Shown here: piece by piece, positions 26,471 through 34,121 of the stretch
Layout: each line of letters starts with the position of its first letter
Position numbering within the stretch: the first letter of the stretch is position 1
Assembly (NCBI RefSeq): GCF_019977335.1
Contig: NZ_AP024653.1
Coordinates: 1,798,001 to 1,862,000 of the forward strand
DNA: 64,000 nucleotides
Reading direction: 5' to 3'
Source: Arthrobacter sp. NicSoilB4
GTDB taxonomy: Bacteria; Actinomycetota; Actinomycetes; Actinomycetales; Micrococcaceae
Translations under genes and position numbers: made by a program
The notes under the pieces: generated by a model
Told to the model about the DNA's origin: nothing
The model's input: only the letters and a program-made list of their open reading frames with translations
The model's database searches: none

Positions 26471-26905
26471 ATGAGTACAGCCCATCATCCTGTCGCTTCA
26501 ACTGGCTGGACCGGTTGGGTCCGTTTCGCCGGAGTCATTCTGATCATCAACGGCGTTTTCAGCGGCCTTCAAGGTCTCGTCGCGCTCACTGGACCCGATT
26601 CCTACTATTTGTCGGCCCCGGGCGCACTGTTCATCTTCGACGCGAAGGGGTGGGGCTGGTGGAATGTGGCTCTCGGCGTGCTCTTGATCCTCACCGCCGT
26701 CGCGCTCTTTTCCGGCGCAACGTGGGCTAGAGTCGTTGCTGTCGTCCTTGCGGGCGTCAGTGCTGTCGTTCAACTGATGCTCATTCCGGCGCAGCCGTGG
26801 TGGTCCTTGATCGTCATCGCCATTGACGTGTTGATCATCTACGCGATCATCGCCCACGGCGACGAGCTAAAGCCGGGAGAAACCCCGCCGAACGTCAGCT
26901 CTTAA
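26471..26905 (+). CDS. DUF7144-type small membrane protein
   Basis: A 144-residue protein with four hydrophobic segments. The start at 26471 (MSTAHHPVASTGWTGWVRFA) is preferred over 26375. The pattern WVRFAGVILIINGVFSGLQG, FIFDAKGWGWWNVALGVLLI, ATWARVVAVVLAGVSAV and a final PWWSLIVIAIDVLIIYAI matches the actinobacterial four-TM family often labelled DUF7144 or membrane protein. The function is unknown. The short cytoplasmic C-terminus is Pro/Gly-rich. It is monocistronic. Confidence 0.84.
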   Translation: MSTAHHPVASTGWTGWVRFAGVILIINGVFSGLQGLVALTGPDSYYLSAPGALFIFDAKGWGWWNVALGVLLILTAVALFSGATWARVVAVVLAGVSAVVQLMLIPAQPWWSLIVIAIDVLIIYAIIAHGDELKPGETPPNVSS

Positions 26906-26939
26906 ACCGGAACGCCCGGGCTTCGTGCGAGCGATGTTC

Positions 26940-27464
26940 TCACCATCCGGCCGTGCCCGGGCCACCTTTGAACGGACCGACGATCTGCGAGGTAACCCAA
27001 CCGCCGTAAAAGTCGCCTTCCTGGAAGGTCACTTGCTCGCCGTTGACCTCGCAGGAGTCCATGTGAGCCGGGTAGAGGGCCACCCGGGTGCTGAGCGGCT
27101 CGAACCCCCGGGTGGGTTCCGGGTAAGTCCACCCGGCGCGGGGAACGACGACGCCGCCGGCGACGACGTCGAAGTAGTGCGCTTCCCCCTTGAACTCGCA
27201 GAAGCTGCTGCCCTCGACCGGGACGAGTACACCGGCAGGGAATGAGCTCAATGGCAAATAGTAGACAGGCGGATGACTGGTCTCCAGGACGCGCACTGCA
27301 TCGGTGGTGTCGGCAATCACCTGCCCGCCCAGGCGCACGATAACCCGATCGGATCGCGGCTCGACCCGTGGCGGTCGAGGGTAATCCCACACCGATTCCT
27401 GACCGGCTTTGGGTTTAATAGGCCGGGGCCGGAAGAAGCCGGAAATACCTGGGGCAGGAGTCAT
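26940..27464 (-). CDS. DUF427 domain-containing protein
   Basis: A 174-residue protein carrying one DUF427 domain. Visible family features are ESVWDYPRPPRVEPRSDRVI, VRVLETSHPPVYYLPLSSF, the FCEFKGEAHYFDVVAG block, and DSCEVNGEQVTFQEGDFYGG. The fold is a small beta-barrel of unknown function, widespread in Actinobacteria and sometimes near redox or cofactor genes. It is convergent with the DUF7144 gene, 35 bases apart. No clear operon partner. Confidence 0.87.
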   Translation of the reverse strand: MTPAPGISGFFRPRPIKPKAGQESVWDYPRPPRVEPRSDRVIVRLGGQVIADTTDAVRVLETSHPPVYYLPLSSFPAGVLVPVEGSSFCEFKGEAHYFDVVAGGVVVPRAGWTYPEPTRGFEPLSTRVALYPAHMDSCEVNGEQVTFQEGDFYGGWVTSQIVGPFKGGPGTAGW

Positions 27465-27525
27465 ATCCCCATGTTGCCATCTTCTGCTGCGTTGCCACTG
27501 TGAACGCCGGGGGAGGGAATGCCGA

Positions 27526-27558
27526 GGAAGGCTCCGTCCGACACGGACGGAGCCTTCC
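27526..27558 (-). terminator. Rho-independent-type terminator after the glycerophosphodiesterase gene
   Basis: A perfect 14-bp stem, GGAAGGCTCCGTCC paired with GGACGGAGCCTTCC around the five-base loop gacac, lies 47 bases past the end of the minus-strand gene at 27605. On the minus strand the stem ends in TTCCT, a weak T tract. Because the arms are A/T-bordered on both sides it might work in either direction. Confidence 0.72.
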
Positions 27559-27604
27559 TTGAACCCTGCACCGGACTAACAAAGCCCAGGTGTGAGCGCC
27601 GAAT

Positions 27605-28483
27605 CTAGAGGATGCCCCGCAGCACCTGTGGGTAGTTGGTGATGACCCCGTCGACGCCCCAGTTGATGGCGCGGCGCATGTCCTGGCCGCCGTTCACGGT
27701 CCAGGTGTACGTCTTCAGGCCGTAGCCGTGGATCATCGCGACGGTGCCTTGGGTCATGTCGCCGAGGGCCGGGTTGGCGGCCTGCGCCCAAGTGGCGGCG
27801 TCGGCGAGTTGCGCGTCGGACGGCGGGCCGCCGGCGAAGAGCAGGCCGACCGGTACGTCCACCGCGAGGGCATCATAGGCGCGCAGCCACTCGTGGTTGA
27901 ACGACTGCATCATTACCCGGCCGTGCCGCAGGGCCTGGGTGAATTCGGGCAGCGTACGCAGCTCCCTGTCGACGTCGATCTCAATGCCCGGGTAGAGCTC
28001 GGGCGACTTGACCTCCAACAGCATGCCGGTTTGACGGCCCACGGCGTGCGCCCACTCTGCGAGCGTCGGCACGCGCTGGCCGGCGAACTGCGGCGCGAAC
28101 CACGAGCCGGCGTCGAGCTGCTTGATCTCGGCGAGCGTGAAGTCGCGGACGTTCCACGGTGCCCGGTCGGGGAAGACAGTCTCGACATCGGTCGTGCGGG
28201 CCAAAGTCGTGTCGTGAATGATCACGAGGGCGCCGTCGGTGGTGCGCTGGATGTCGTTCTCGACGACGTCGACGTCCTGCTGCAGCGCGAGCTCCACGGC
28301 CGCGAGGGTGTTTTCGGGGGCTGCTCCGCTGGAGCCCCGGTGGGCGATGACCTGGACGGTCGAGTGGGACCCGTTGCCTTGGGCTATGCTCTGTGCGGCC
28401 TGAGCGGCCGGTGCGGTGAACGCACTTAGGGCGGCAACTGCCAACCCTGTGACGATCCCGAGCACGCGTTCTGTACGACGCAT
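27605..28483 (-). CDS. Secreted glycerophosphodiester phosphodiesterase
   Basis: A 292-residue protein. The start at 28483 has an AGGAAGAGG ribosome-binding site and gives a Sec signal peptide (MRRTERVLGIVTGLAVAALS, cleavage near AQA, residue 30). The GDPD domain begins VIAHRGSSGAAPENTLAA, with the catalytic His48 and Arg49. It continues VVENDIQRTTDGALVIIHD (metal-binding Glu/Asp and second catalytic His) and LLEVKSPELY. The C-terminus TYTWTVNGG / GVDGVITNYPQVL is typical. It hydrolyses deacylated phospholipids to glycerol 3-phosphate and an alcohol outside the membrane. Confidence 0.92.
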   Translation of the reverse strand: MRRTERVLGIVTGLAVAALSAFTAPAAQAAQSIAQGNGSHSTVQVIAHRGSSGAAPENTLAAVELALQQDVDVVENDIQRTTDGALVIIHDTTLARTTDVETVFPDRAPWNVRDFTLAEIKQLDAGSWFAPQFAGQRVPTLAEWAHAVGRQTGMLLEVKSPELYPGIEIDVDRELRTLPEFTQALRHGRVMMQSFNHEWLRAYDALAVDVPVGLLFAGGPPSDAQLADAATWAQAANPALGDMTQGTVAMIHGYGLKTYTWTVNGGQDMRRAINWGVDGVITNYPQVLRGIL

Positions 28484-28621
28484 GGACAACCTCTTCCTGT
28501 TCTGAACCGGCAAGTGCCGGTCTCGCTCACCTACGCTCTCGAAACTTTGTGCACTCGCGTCGAACTGCTCATGGCCTATGGGTGAACTGTCAGGCATCAG
28601 ATGTTTTCCTGGGCAGGTGCC

Positions 28622-28948
28622 TCACACGGTTGGGCCGGTGCCGTTCGCGGCCCGACCCCCGCGGGGAGCCACGCTCATGGTGACCGTTACAGTGTCACCG
28701 TCGCCGAAATGTTCCTGCGCGCGGACGTGCTTTTTCACCGGCAGCACGTACTCACCGTTGCGCGGCAGCAGCGAGGTCTCCCATTCGGTGCCGCCGATCC
28801 GCACGCACACCGGGATGGCGCCCCAACCGTAGGTGACGGCTGCTGCCTCGGCCCGGAGGTAGTCACATATGTCCGAGGGCGGCGACAACCAGTAGAACGG
28901 CGCGGGCCCACGCCATTCGAACACATCCGCGCTGAAAGTCAGGTCCAC
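28622..28948 (-). CDS. DUF1905 domain-containing protein
   Basis: A 108-residue protein starting at GTG 28948. DUF1905 features: FSADVFEWRGPAPFYWLSPP at the N-terminus, then GWGAIPVCVRIGGTEWETSL and the strongly conserved LPRNGEYVLPVKKHVRAQEH followed by DTVTVTMSV. It is a small beta-barrel protein of unknown function. A shorter homologue is encoded at 52786-53091. It lies 138 bases upstream of the glycerophosphodiesterase gene on the same strand, but with enough space for a separate promoter. Confidence 0.85.
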   Translation of the reverse strand: MDLTFSADVFEWRGPAPFYWLSPPSDICDYLRAEAAAVTYGWGAIPVCVRIGGTEWETSLLPRNGEYVLPVKKHVRAQEHFGDGDTVTVTMSVAPRGGRAANGTGPTV

Positions 28949-29039
28949 GTCACGTAACGGTAGTGGTCGGACGACGCGTGATCAACAGCCCCTCGGGCGC
29001 CGCCTGCAACGCCAGTGGATTTCAGCCTGCGCCGGGCGA

Positions 29040-29588
29040 TCACACCACCAAGGAAGCGACGAGCCGGGCGAGCGGCGGAGGCGCATGTCCAGCCGGCAAA
29101 GCGTCGACCAGCAGTGGCGCGTAGCGGACCTTGTTACCGCTGCGTCCTCCGAAGAACCGTTGCAGCTGCGCGGTTACTGGCCGCTCCCGCAGTGACGGCT
29201 GGCGTTGCAGAAGCCGGAACGACGCGAGCTCGCCTTGAGCCGCGATGACTTTGAGCACGTCATCGATCCCCAGGCAGCGGATGAGTTCGTCCTCTAGATC
29301 GGCGCGACAGACATGGAACCCAAGCTCAGCCAGCGGACCGGGCCCGATACCTGCGCGGCCGAGCGCGCGGGCGATGCCACGGGATTCCCCCTCATCGCAC
29401 AGGCCCAGCAACCGGTGGCCTGCGCCATTCGGTCCGTAGCGGTCGAGGAATCGGACAATGCTGGTGGCGCCTCCCATCGGCACGACCGACACCCGCAAGG
29501 CTGTCAGGTCAAGGCCGAGGCGAATAGCCAGCGTCTCGACCGCCAACCGGTCACTCTCGCCCTCGACCAACACCGTCGTCGCCTGCAT
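29040..29588 (-). CDS. TOPRIM nucleotidyl-transferase/hydrolase domain protein (OLD-like, stand-alone)
   Basis: A 182-residue protein starting MQATTVLVEGESDRLAVETL (ATG 29588). The frame is open to 29735, but that part overlaps the polymerase gene. The TOPRIM glutamate lies in VEGESD and the D-x-D-like element in LGLCDEGESRGI. This is the metal-binding half of OLD-family endonucleases without their ATPase half. A C-terminal helical part (LQRFFGGRSGNKVRYAPLLV) follows. The role may be DNA or nucleotide processing. It is downstream of the LigD-type polymerase on the same strand, 107 bases apart, so a shared transcript is possible. Confidence 0.8.
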   Translation of the reverse strand: MQATTVLVEGESDRLAVETLAIRLGLDLTALRVSVVPMGGATSIVRFLDRYGPNGAGHRLLGLCDEGESRGIARALGRAGIGPGPLAELGFHVCRADLEDELIRCLGIDDVLKVIAAQGELASFRLLQRQPSLRERPVTAQLQRFFGGRSGNKVRYAPLLVDALPAGHAPPPLARLVASLVV

Positions 29589-29695
29589 GTAACCAGTATG
29601 TCGGACGGCCAGCCGCGGCGGCTCCCGGCGGGCACCGTGAACCGCCGGGTCTGAACTGAACCCGGTAGGGGGATCGACAACACCATCCGGTGCTG

Positions 29696-30940
29696 TCAGG
29701 ACCCGGGGTGCCCCGGCCACTGTTTGCCCGCCCACGGGTCGTAGTCGGCGATGAGCTCCTCCTGCCGCGGACGCTCATTTTCGGGAACGTGCTGCAGGTT
29801 CACCCGCACCCGGTACCAGAGCGAACTCGATCCGCGCATTCCGTCGACGAGTATGTCGGCCGGATGCAGTGCTGGCACGACGCCGGCATGCCGGGTTGCC
29901 CATTCGTCGAGTGCCGCCAGAGCCTCGGCCTTGGTCTTGGTACGGGCCACCTCGATCAGCGGCATCACCGACTGCCGGCGGCCCGAGCCGTCGCTGCCGC
30001 GCGGCGGCTTATCGGCGGGGCCGAGCCCGGCCGCCAAGCTGAGAAGTCCGTCGAGTGCCCCGACAGCGTCGTCTATGCCGGCGTGGGGGTCGCCCACCGC
30101 CGCGAAACGCTCGAGCACCGTGGGAACCGTGAATTGCTCCGGTCGGGTCGAGCTGACTTCGGCCCAGGTGAGCGGGGTCGAGACCCGGGCGTCGGGCAGG
30201 GGCCGGATCGAATACGCCGATGCCACGGTGCGGTCCTTGGCGTTCTGGTTGAAGTCGACGAAGACACTCTCGCCGCGCTCCTCCTTCCACCACCGCGCCG
30301 TGGCGAGGCCCGGAGCCCGGTTTTCGACCTCCCGGGCGAGGGTCTCGGCGGCCAGCCGCACGTCGCGGTATGACCACCGGGGCGCGATGCGGACCAGGAT
30401 GTGGAGGCCCCGCGACCCGCTCGTCTTCGGCCACCCCACCAGTCCCACGTCGTCGAGCACATCCCGTGCGACGTAGGCGACGTCGACAATCTGCTTCCAG
30501 TCGACCCCCGGCATCGGGTCAAGATCGACCCGGAGCTCGTCGGGGTGCTCGAGATCCTCAGCGCGCACGGGGTGCGGGTTGAGGTCCAGGCATCCAAGGT
30601 TAACGACCCACGCCAGGCCCGCAGCATCCCGGATGACGGCTTCCTCGGCTGATGTCCCCGACGCGTAGTGCAGCGTCGCCGTGTCGATGAAGTCGGGATG
30701 GCCGTCTGGCACCCGCTTCTGGAAGAACGGCTCAGCGCCGATCCCTTTCGGGAAGCGCTTGAGCACCATGGGCCGTCCGCCGGCGCCCCGCAGCGCCCCG
30801 TCGGCGACAGCGAGGTAGTAGCGAACCAAATCGAGCTTCGTCAGCCCTGGCTCGGGAAACACCACCTTGTCCGGACTCGAGATCCTCACTTCGGCGCCGG
30901 CAATATTGATGATCCCGGCCGGGGTCTTCGACGGGTTCAT
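29696..30940 (-). CDS. Stand-alone LigD-type DNA primase-polymerase domain protein
   Basis: A 414-residue protein homologous to the polymerase (PolDom/prim-pol) domain of bacterial NHEJ ligase LigD, without ligase or phosphoesterase domains. Features: RISSPDKVVFPEPGLTKLDL, MVLKRFPKGI, the catalytic DELRVDLDPMPGV (D-x-D), TSGSRGLHILVRI, and ENRAPGLATARW with FVDFNQNAKDRTVASAYSIR. Mycobacterial relatives (PrimC/PolD1-like) insert nucleotides during gap repair. The C-terminal 110 residues are less conserved. The start codon directly follows the stop of the upstream P450 gene (TGA-ATG), an odd pairing. No ku gene in this window. Confidence 0.85.
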   Translation of the reverse strand: MNPSKTPAGIINIAGAEVRISSPDKVVFPEPGLTKLDLVRYYLAVADGALRGAGGRPMVLKRFPKGIGAEPFFQKRVPDGHPDFIDTATLHYASGTSAEEAVIRDAAGLAWVVNLGCLDLNPHPVRAEDLEHPDELRVDLDPMPGVDWKQIVDVAYVARDVLDDVGLVGWPKTSGSRGLHILVRIAPRWSYRDVRLAAETLAREVENRAPGLATARWWKEERGESVFVDFNQNAKDRTVASAYSIRPLPDARVSTPLTWAEVSSTRPEQFTVPTVLERFAAVGDPHAGIDDAVGALDGLLSLAAGLGPADKPPRGSDGSGRRQSVMPLIEVARTKTKAEALAALDEWATRHAGVVPALHPADILVDGMRGSSSLWYRVRVNLQHVPENERPRQEELIADYDPWAGKQWPGHPGS

Positions 30941-32107
30941 TCAGGCCGCCTGCCACCTGACCGGAAGCGACTTCACACCATAGACGATGGTGCTGTCCAT
31001 CCGTTCCAGCTGCGATCCCGGGACCAGGCTCAGTCCGGGCAGCCGGGACAGGGTCGCCTCCAGTGCGATCCGTGCTTCAAGCCGGGCCAGCGGGGCACCG
31101 AGGCAGAAGTGGACGCCGTGGCCGAAGGCCAGATGCCGGATCTGGCCGCGGTCGACGTCGAACTGCGCGGGCCGCGCGAACTGCCGCTCGTCGCGGTTTG
31201 CGGAGCCGATCCAGGCCACCACCGGGGCGCCGGCCGGAATCTGGACGCCGCCCAGGGTCGTGTCGGCAACGGTCACCCGGTACATGGACTGCACCGGTGA
31301 CCGAAAGCGGAGCACTTCTTCGATGGCCTGCGCAAGCCGTGATGGCTCCTTCACAATCCGCTCGATGGTGCCGGGCACTTCGGTAAAGCAAAGAACCGCG
31401 TTGCCGATCAGGTTGGTGGTTGTTTCATTACCGGCGACGAGCAGCAGCGCGCAGAAGCCCAGCAGTTCAGCCACGTTCAGTTTCTGCCCGTCAATCTCGG
31501 CGGCGAGCAGGTTGCTGATCAAATCATCGCCGGGCCGGCGCCGCCGCCGTTCGATCAGGTCCAGGAAGTACCCGGTCATCTCCTGGTTCGCGGACTGGTG
31601 GTCCTCAGTCGCCGCACCGGTCCGCGTTTGGCTCACGATCACATCGGACCACCGCTTGAACCGGTCCCGGTCCTCCGCGGGGATGCCCATAAGTTCCGAG
31701 ATTACGATGACCGGCAAGGGGTACGCCAGCGCCTCGATCAGGTCCGATGTTCCGAGGGGGGCGATCCCTTCCAGCAGTTCGTCCGTAAGTTCGGAAATCC
31801 GGGGAGCGAGCGCATCGACGGCCTTCGGCGTGAATGCCTGGGTGACCAGGGAGCGTAGCTGCCGGTGCCGCGGCGGGTCTGTGGTGATCAGGCTCGACGC
31901 GAACAGGTGGCCCGCCGCGGATGACTCGTCGCCGCCCATCCGCGAGGAAAACGTGGCGTGTTCGGACAGCACCCGTTGCACGTCGTCATACCGGAACACG
32001 TGCCAGCTTCCCGACTGCTCGTCGAGAAAGACGGGTGCTGATTGCCGCATCCGCTCGTACTGGGGAAAGGGATCCAGCGGATGCTCACTGGCCGGGACGA
32101 AGTCCAT
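30941..32107 (-). CDS. Cytochrome P450
   Basis: A 388-residue soluble bacterial P450. I-helix AGNETTTNLIG (oxygen-binding region), K-helix EEVLRF (ExxR, here E-V-L-R), and the heme-binding loop FGHGVHFCLG with the ligand Cys near residue 335. A C-terminal beta strand follows (MDSTIVYGVKSLPVRW). It oxidises an unknown substrate with a ferredoxin/reductase supplied elsewhere. The first part reads FVPASEHPLDPFPQYERM, typical of CYP105/107-like enzymes. It abuts the LigD-type polymerase with no gap. A decayed copy of its 3' end lies near 33322-33399. Confidence 0.92.
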   Translation of the reverse strand: MDFVPASEHPLDPFPQYERMRQSAPVFLDEQSGSWHVFRYDDVQRVLSEHATFSSRMGGDESSAAGHLFASSLITTDPPRHRQLRSLVTQAFTPKAVDALAPRISELTDELLEGIAPLGTSDLIEALAYPLPVIVISELMGIPAEDRDRFKRWSDVIVSQTRTGAATEDHQSANQEMTGYFLDLIERRRRRPGDDLISNLLAAEIDGQKLNVAELLGFCALLLVAGNETTTNLIGNAVLCFTEVPGTIERIVKEPSRLAQAIEEVLRFRSPVQSMYRVTVADTTLGGVQIPAGAPVVAWIGSANRDERQFARPAQFDVDRGQIRHLAFGHGVHFCLGAPLARLEARIALEATLSRLPGLSLVPGSQLERMDSTIVYGVKSLPVRWQAA

Positions 32108-32295
32108 GGCTGGCCTCTCTGCTCAGCCCGGCGATCTGTCGGTCTGGCCGAACCGCCGGGGCGTCGGGTTGATGGACCGTGGGAGCCTGATCTTATCCAA
32201 CGCCGGTTCCGCCTGTCTGTAGGGAATTGCAGCAGCCCCGCCACGGGCGGACACATTTTCATCCGGCAGGATCGGCCAGCCGGCGGAGCACAAAA

Positions 32296-32331
32296 GAGCA
32301 CGACGGCGGGAATGTTCCCGCCGTCGTGCTC
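32296..32331 (-). terminator. Strong intrinsic terminator after the F420-reductase-like gene
   Basis: A perfect 16-bp stem, GAGCACGACGGCGGGA paired with TCCCGCCGTCGTGCTC around the loop atgt. It starts 27 bases past the stop at 32359 on the minus strand. On that strand the stem is followed by TTTTGTG, giving a usable T tract. It would separate the reductase gene from the P450 gene at 32107. Confidence 0.82.
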
Positions 32332-32358
32332 CTGGTTCCTACGGCTGCAAGCCGGTTG

Positions 32359-33000
32359 CTACTTGGTGACCTGAAGACCCGTGTCCCAGTTGAAGTCGGC
32401 GAACTCCGGGTTGGCCTGCATGGTCATGAGGACGAACTGGAAGCCTTCGAGTTCACGGGCGCGCTTGAGCGGACCGACGACCAGGGGGCGCATGCCGCCG
32501 GCGCCGACGAAGCTGCTGACAGCAGCGTTGGCCGCTGCGTTGTCCCCGGCGATGAAGACGTCCAGCGGCTGTCCGCCGGACTCGCCGGCCACCAGGGTGC
32601 CGGCGAAGGTCGTGTTGAAGGCCTTGACCACATGGGCACCGGCGGGGACAAGCTGCGAGATTTCCTCGGCGGCGGAGTTCCCGGGTTCAACAACCAGCGA
32701 ATCGAAGGTCTCGAAGTTCACCGGGTTGGTGATGTCCACGACGGTCTTGCCGGCCAGCGCATCGCCATAGGCCCTGACAATGGACTTCGCGGCGTCGAAC
32801 GGAACCGCCAGGACCACGATCTGGCCCTTCGGAGCGTCCACCGTTGTGCCGAAGGTGACGCCGGCGCCGAACTCGGCGGCCAGTTCCTGCGCCTTGGTGG
32901 CGTCCTGTCCGAGGATCTCGACGGCCAGGCCGCCGGCGAGGGCACGGGTTGCGATGCCGCGGGCCATGTTTCCGTTGCCGATGATGGTGAGGTTCGTCAT
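32359..33000 (-). CDS. NADPH-dependent F420 reductase-like NAD(P)-binding protein
   Basis: About 213 residues from ATG 33000 (MTNLTIIGNGNMARGIATRA), which has an AAAGAAG ribosome-binding site; in-frame starts at 33042 and 33114 extend it and cannot be fully excluded. The Rossmann GxGxxx motif IGNGNMARG is followed by VEILGQDATKAQELAAEFG, VVLAVPFDAAKSIV, and DITNPVNFETFDSLVV. AHVVKAFNTTFAGTLV is typical of the Fno/YqeC-like group. It moves hydride between NADPH and a flavin-type cofactor, or is a paralogue. It is followed by a strong terminator. Confidence 0.85.
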   Translation of the reverse strand: MTNLTIIGNGNMARGIATRALAGGLAVEILGQDATKAQELAAEFGAGVTFGTTVDAPKGQIVVLAVPFDAAKSIVRAYGDALAGKTVVDITNPVNFETFDSLVVEPGNSAAEEISQLVPAGAHVVKAFNTTFAGTLVAGESGGQPLDVFIAGDNAAANAAVSSFVGAGGMRPLVVGPLKRARELEGFQFVLMTMQANPEFADFNWDTGLQVTK

Positions 33001-33110
33001 TGGAGTCTTCTTTCCGAATATGCGGGCCAGGAGGGTTTTCATCAGATTCTGTTCTACTGGGGGAGCGTTTGTTGAAGCTACAACTAAGGTACTCCGAAAA
33101 AGTTGAAGCG

Positions 33111-33284
33111 TCAAGTATTGCGCTGAGTTCTTCGCGGATACTGGAGTTCGGAATCAGAGCCCAGGAGGGTGGTTGCTCGAAGGATCGCTTGTTCGAGGTC
33201 GGCGTTGAGTTCTGCGGTGGACAGTGATCCGAGTTCGCCCCGGAGCACTGTTCGCTCGATGCGGGTTTGTGGCGTGCACACCCA
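33111..33284 (-). pseudogene. Unidentified gene remnant
   Basis: A minus-strand frame without a start codon reads WVCTPQTRIERTVLRGELGS, then LSTAELNADLEQAILRATTL, and stops at 33111. It looks like a genuine C-terminal helical region (the pattern faintly recalls the end of PemK/MazF-type toxins), but I cannot assign it. No full gene exists upstream: the frame is blocked at about 33345 and another remnant (P450-like) begins there. It is probably debris of a deleted locus. Confidence 0.35.
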
Positions 33285-33321
33285 CCGACCAGCCGAAGCA
33301 GCAGCGCTGGATGCGCCTACG

Positions 33322-33399
33322 GCCCATGGCGATTGTGCTATTCATCCGTTCCAGGCGCGATCCCGGGCGAGTCTCAATCCGGGGGCGCGTAAAAGCCGC
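33322..33399 (-). pseudogene. Remnant of a cytochrome P450 3' end
   Basis: The minus strand reads RIETRPGSRLERMNSTIAMG, parallel to GLSLVPGSQLERMDSTIVYG at the end of the intact P450 (30941-32107). The DNA is also similar: the stretch CATCCGTTCCAG and GCGATCCCGGG occur in both. Upstream of this fragment lies the MerR promoter region, so the 5' part of the gene is gone. It is probably a decayed paralogue or duplication scar. Confidence 0.5.
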
Positions 33400-33446
33400 A
33401 GACCGGCTCGACGGAGTAGGTCAAACTATAGACAGTGGGACTCTCC

Positions 33447-33461
33447 GATAGTCATACTATC
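33447..33461. promoter_or_regulatory. Dyad GATAGT-cat-ACTATC overlapping a likely MerR-type promoter
   Basis: A perfect 6-3-6 inverted repeat ends four bases before the ATG at 33465. A TAGACA element at 33429-33434 and TACTAT at 33455-33460 form a candidate -35/-10 pair with a 20-bp spacer, the unusually long spacing typical of MerR-regulated promoters. The TACTAT-to-ATG distance is so short that the transcript may be leaderless. Confidence 0.5.
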
Positions 33462-33464
33462 TAC

Positions 33465-34121
33465 ATGCGAATGGCTGAACTGAGCAAAACCAGCGGCATT
33501 CCGGTCGCCACCATCAAGTTCTATCTGCGCGAGCGGCTGCTTCCGGCGGGTGAACGGACGGGTCCCAATCAGTCGCGCTACGGTGAGCAGCACCTGCGCC
33601 GGTTGCGGCTCATTCGTGGCCTCCTCGACGTCGGTGGACTCAGCGTCGCGTCGGCCCGTGGCGTGATCGATGCCGTGGACTCGGAGCTTCCCCTGGCCCA
33701 CTCATTCGGGGTGGCCCAGCGGGCGGTCTCCGCCGACATCGATCCGGGCGGGATGGACCCCGAGGCCCTGGCAGGCATCGACCGGCTGGTCGAGGGCTGG
33801 CGCGTCTCAGCGGACAACCCGGGCCGGCTCGCCGCGGCCCGCGTGCTGGAGACCTTCAATGCGCTGGGCCAGCGGGATGACCGGGACTGGTTCTCGCGCT
33901 ATGCCGCCGCGGCCCTGCTAGTGGCCGAGGCAGACCTGGATCTGGTCGAGGCCCGCGGCAGCCGTGAGGCCATGGCCGAGACCGTGGTCATCGGCACCGT
34001 ATTGGGCGACGCCCTCTTTTCGGGGCTTCGCCGTGCCGCGCAGGAGCATGTCTCGGCCCTGCGCCATCCTGTCCCGTTCGAGCCAGTCCGTGCACCCGCC
34101 AAGGAGCAAGAATGTCCGTAA
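33465..34121 (+). CDS. MerR family transcriptional regulator
   Basis: A 218-residue regulator starting MRMAELSKTSGIPVATIKFY. Residues about 1-70 form the MerR winged helix (LRERLLPAGERTGPNQSRYG, then HLRRLRLIRGLLDVGGLSVA). The C-terminal 140 residues are helical and not the usual short metal-binding tail, so it is a non-canonical, possibly drug- or ligand-sensing member. The start at 33465 is preferred over 33435 because a dyad/promoter lies between. Its 3' end overlaps the membrane protein gene by ten bases, so it likely controls that gene and itself. Confidence 0.87.
   Translation: MRMAELSKTSGIPVATIKFYLRERLLPAGERTGPNQSRYGEQHLRRLRLIRGLLDVGGLSVASARGVIDAVDSELPLAHSFGVAQRAVSADIDPGGMDPEALAGIDRLVEGWRVSADNPGRLAAARVLETFNALGQRDDRDWFSRYAAAALLVAEADLDLVEARGSREAMAETVVIGTVLGDALFSGLRRAAQEHVSALRHPVPFEPVRAPAKEQECP

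Noticed and set aside
27728..28429. A 233-residue plus-strand frame opposite the glycerophosphodiesterase
   Set aside because: The minus-strand gene has an intact signal peptide and HRG catalytic motif; the plus frame is shadow.
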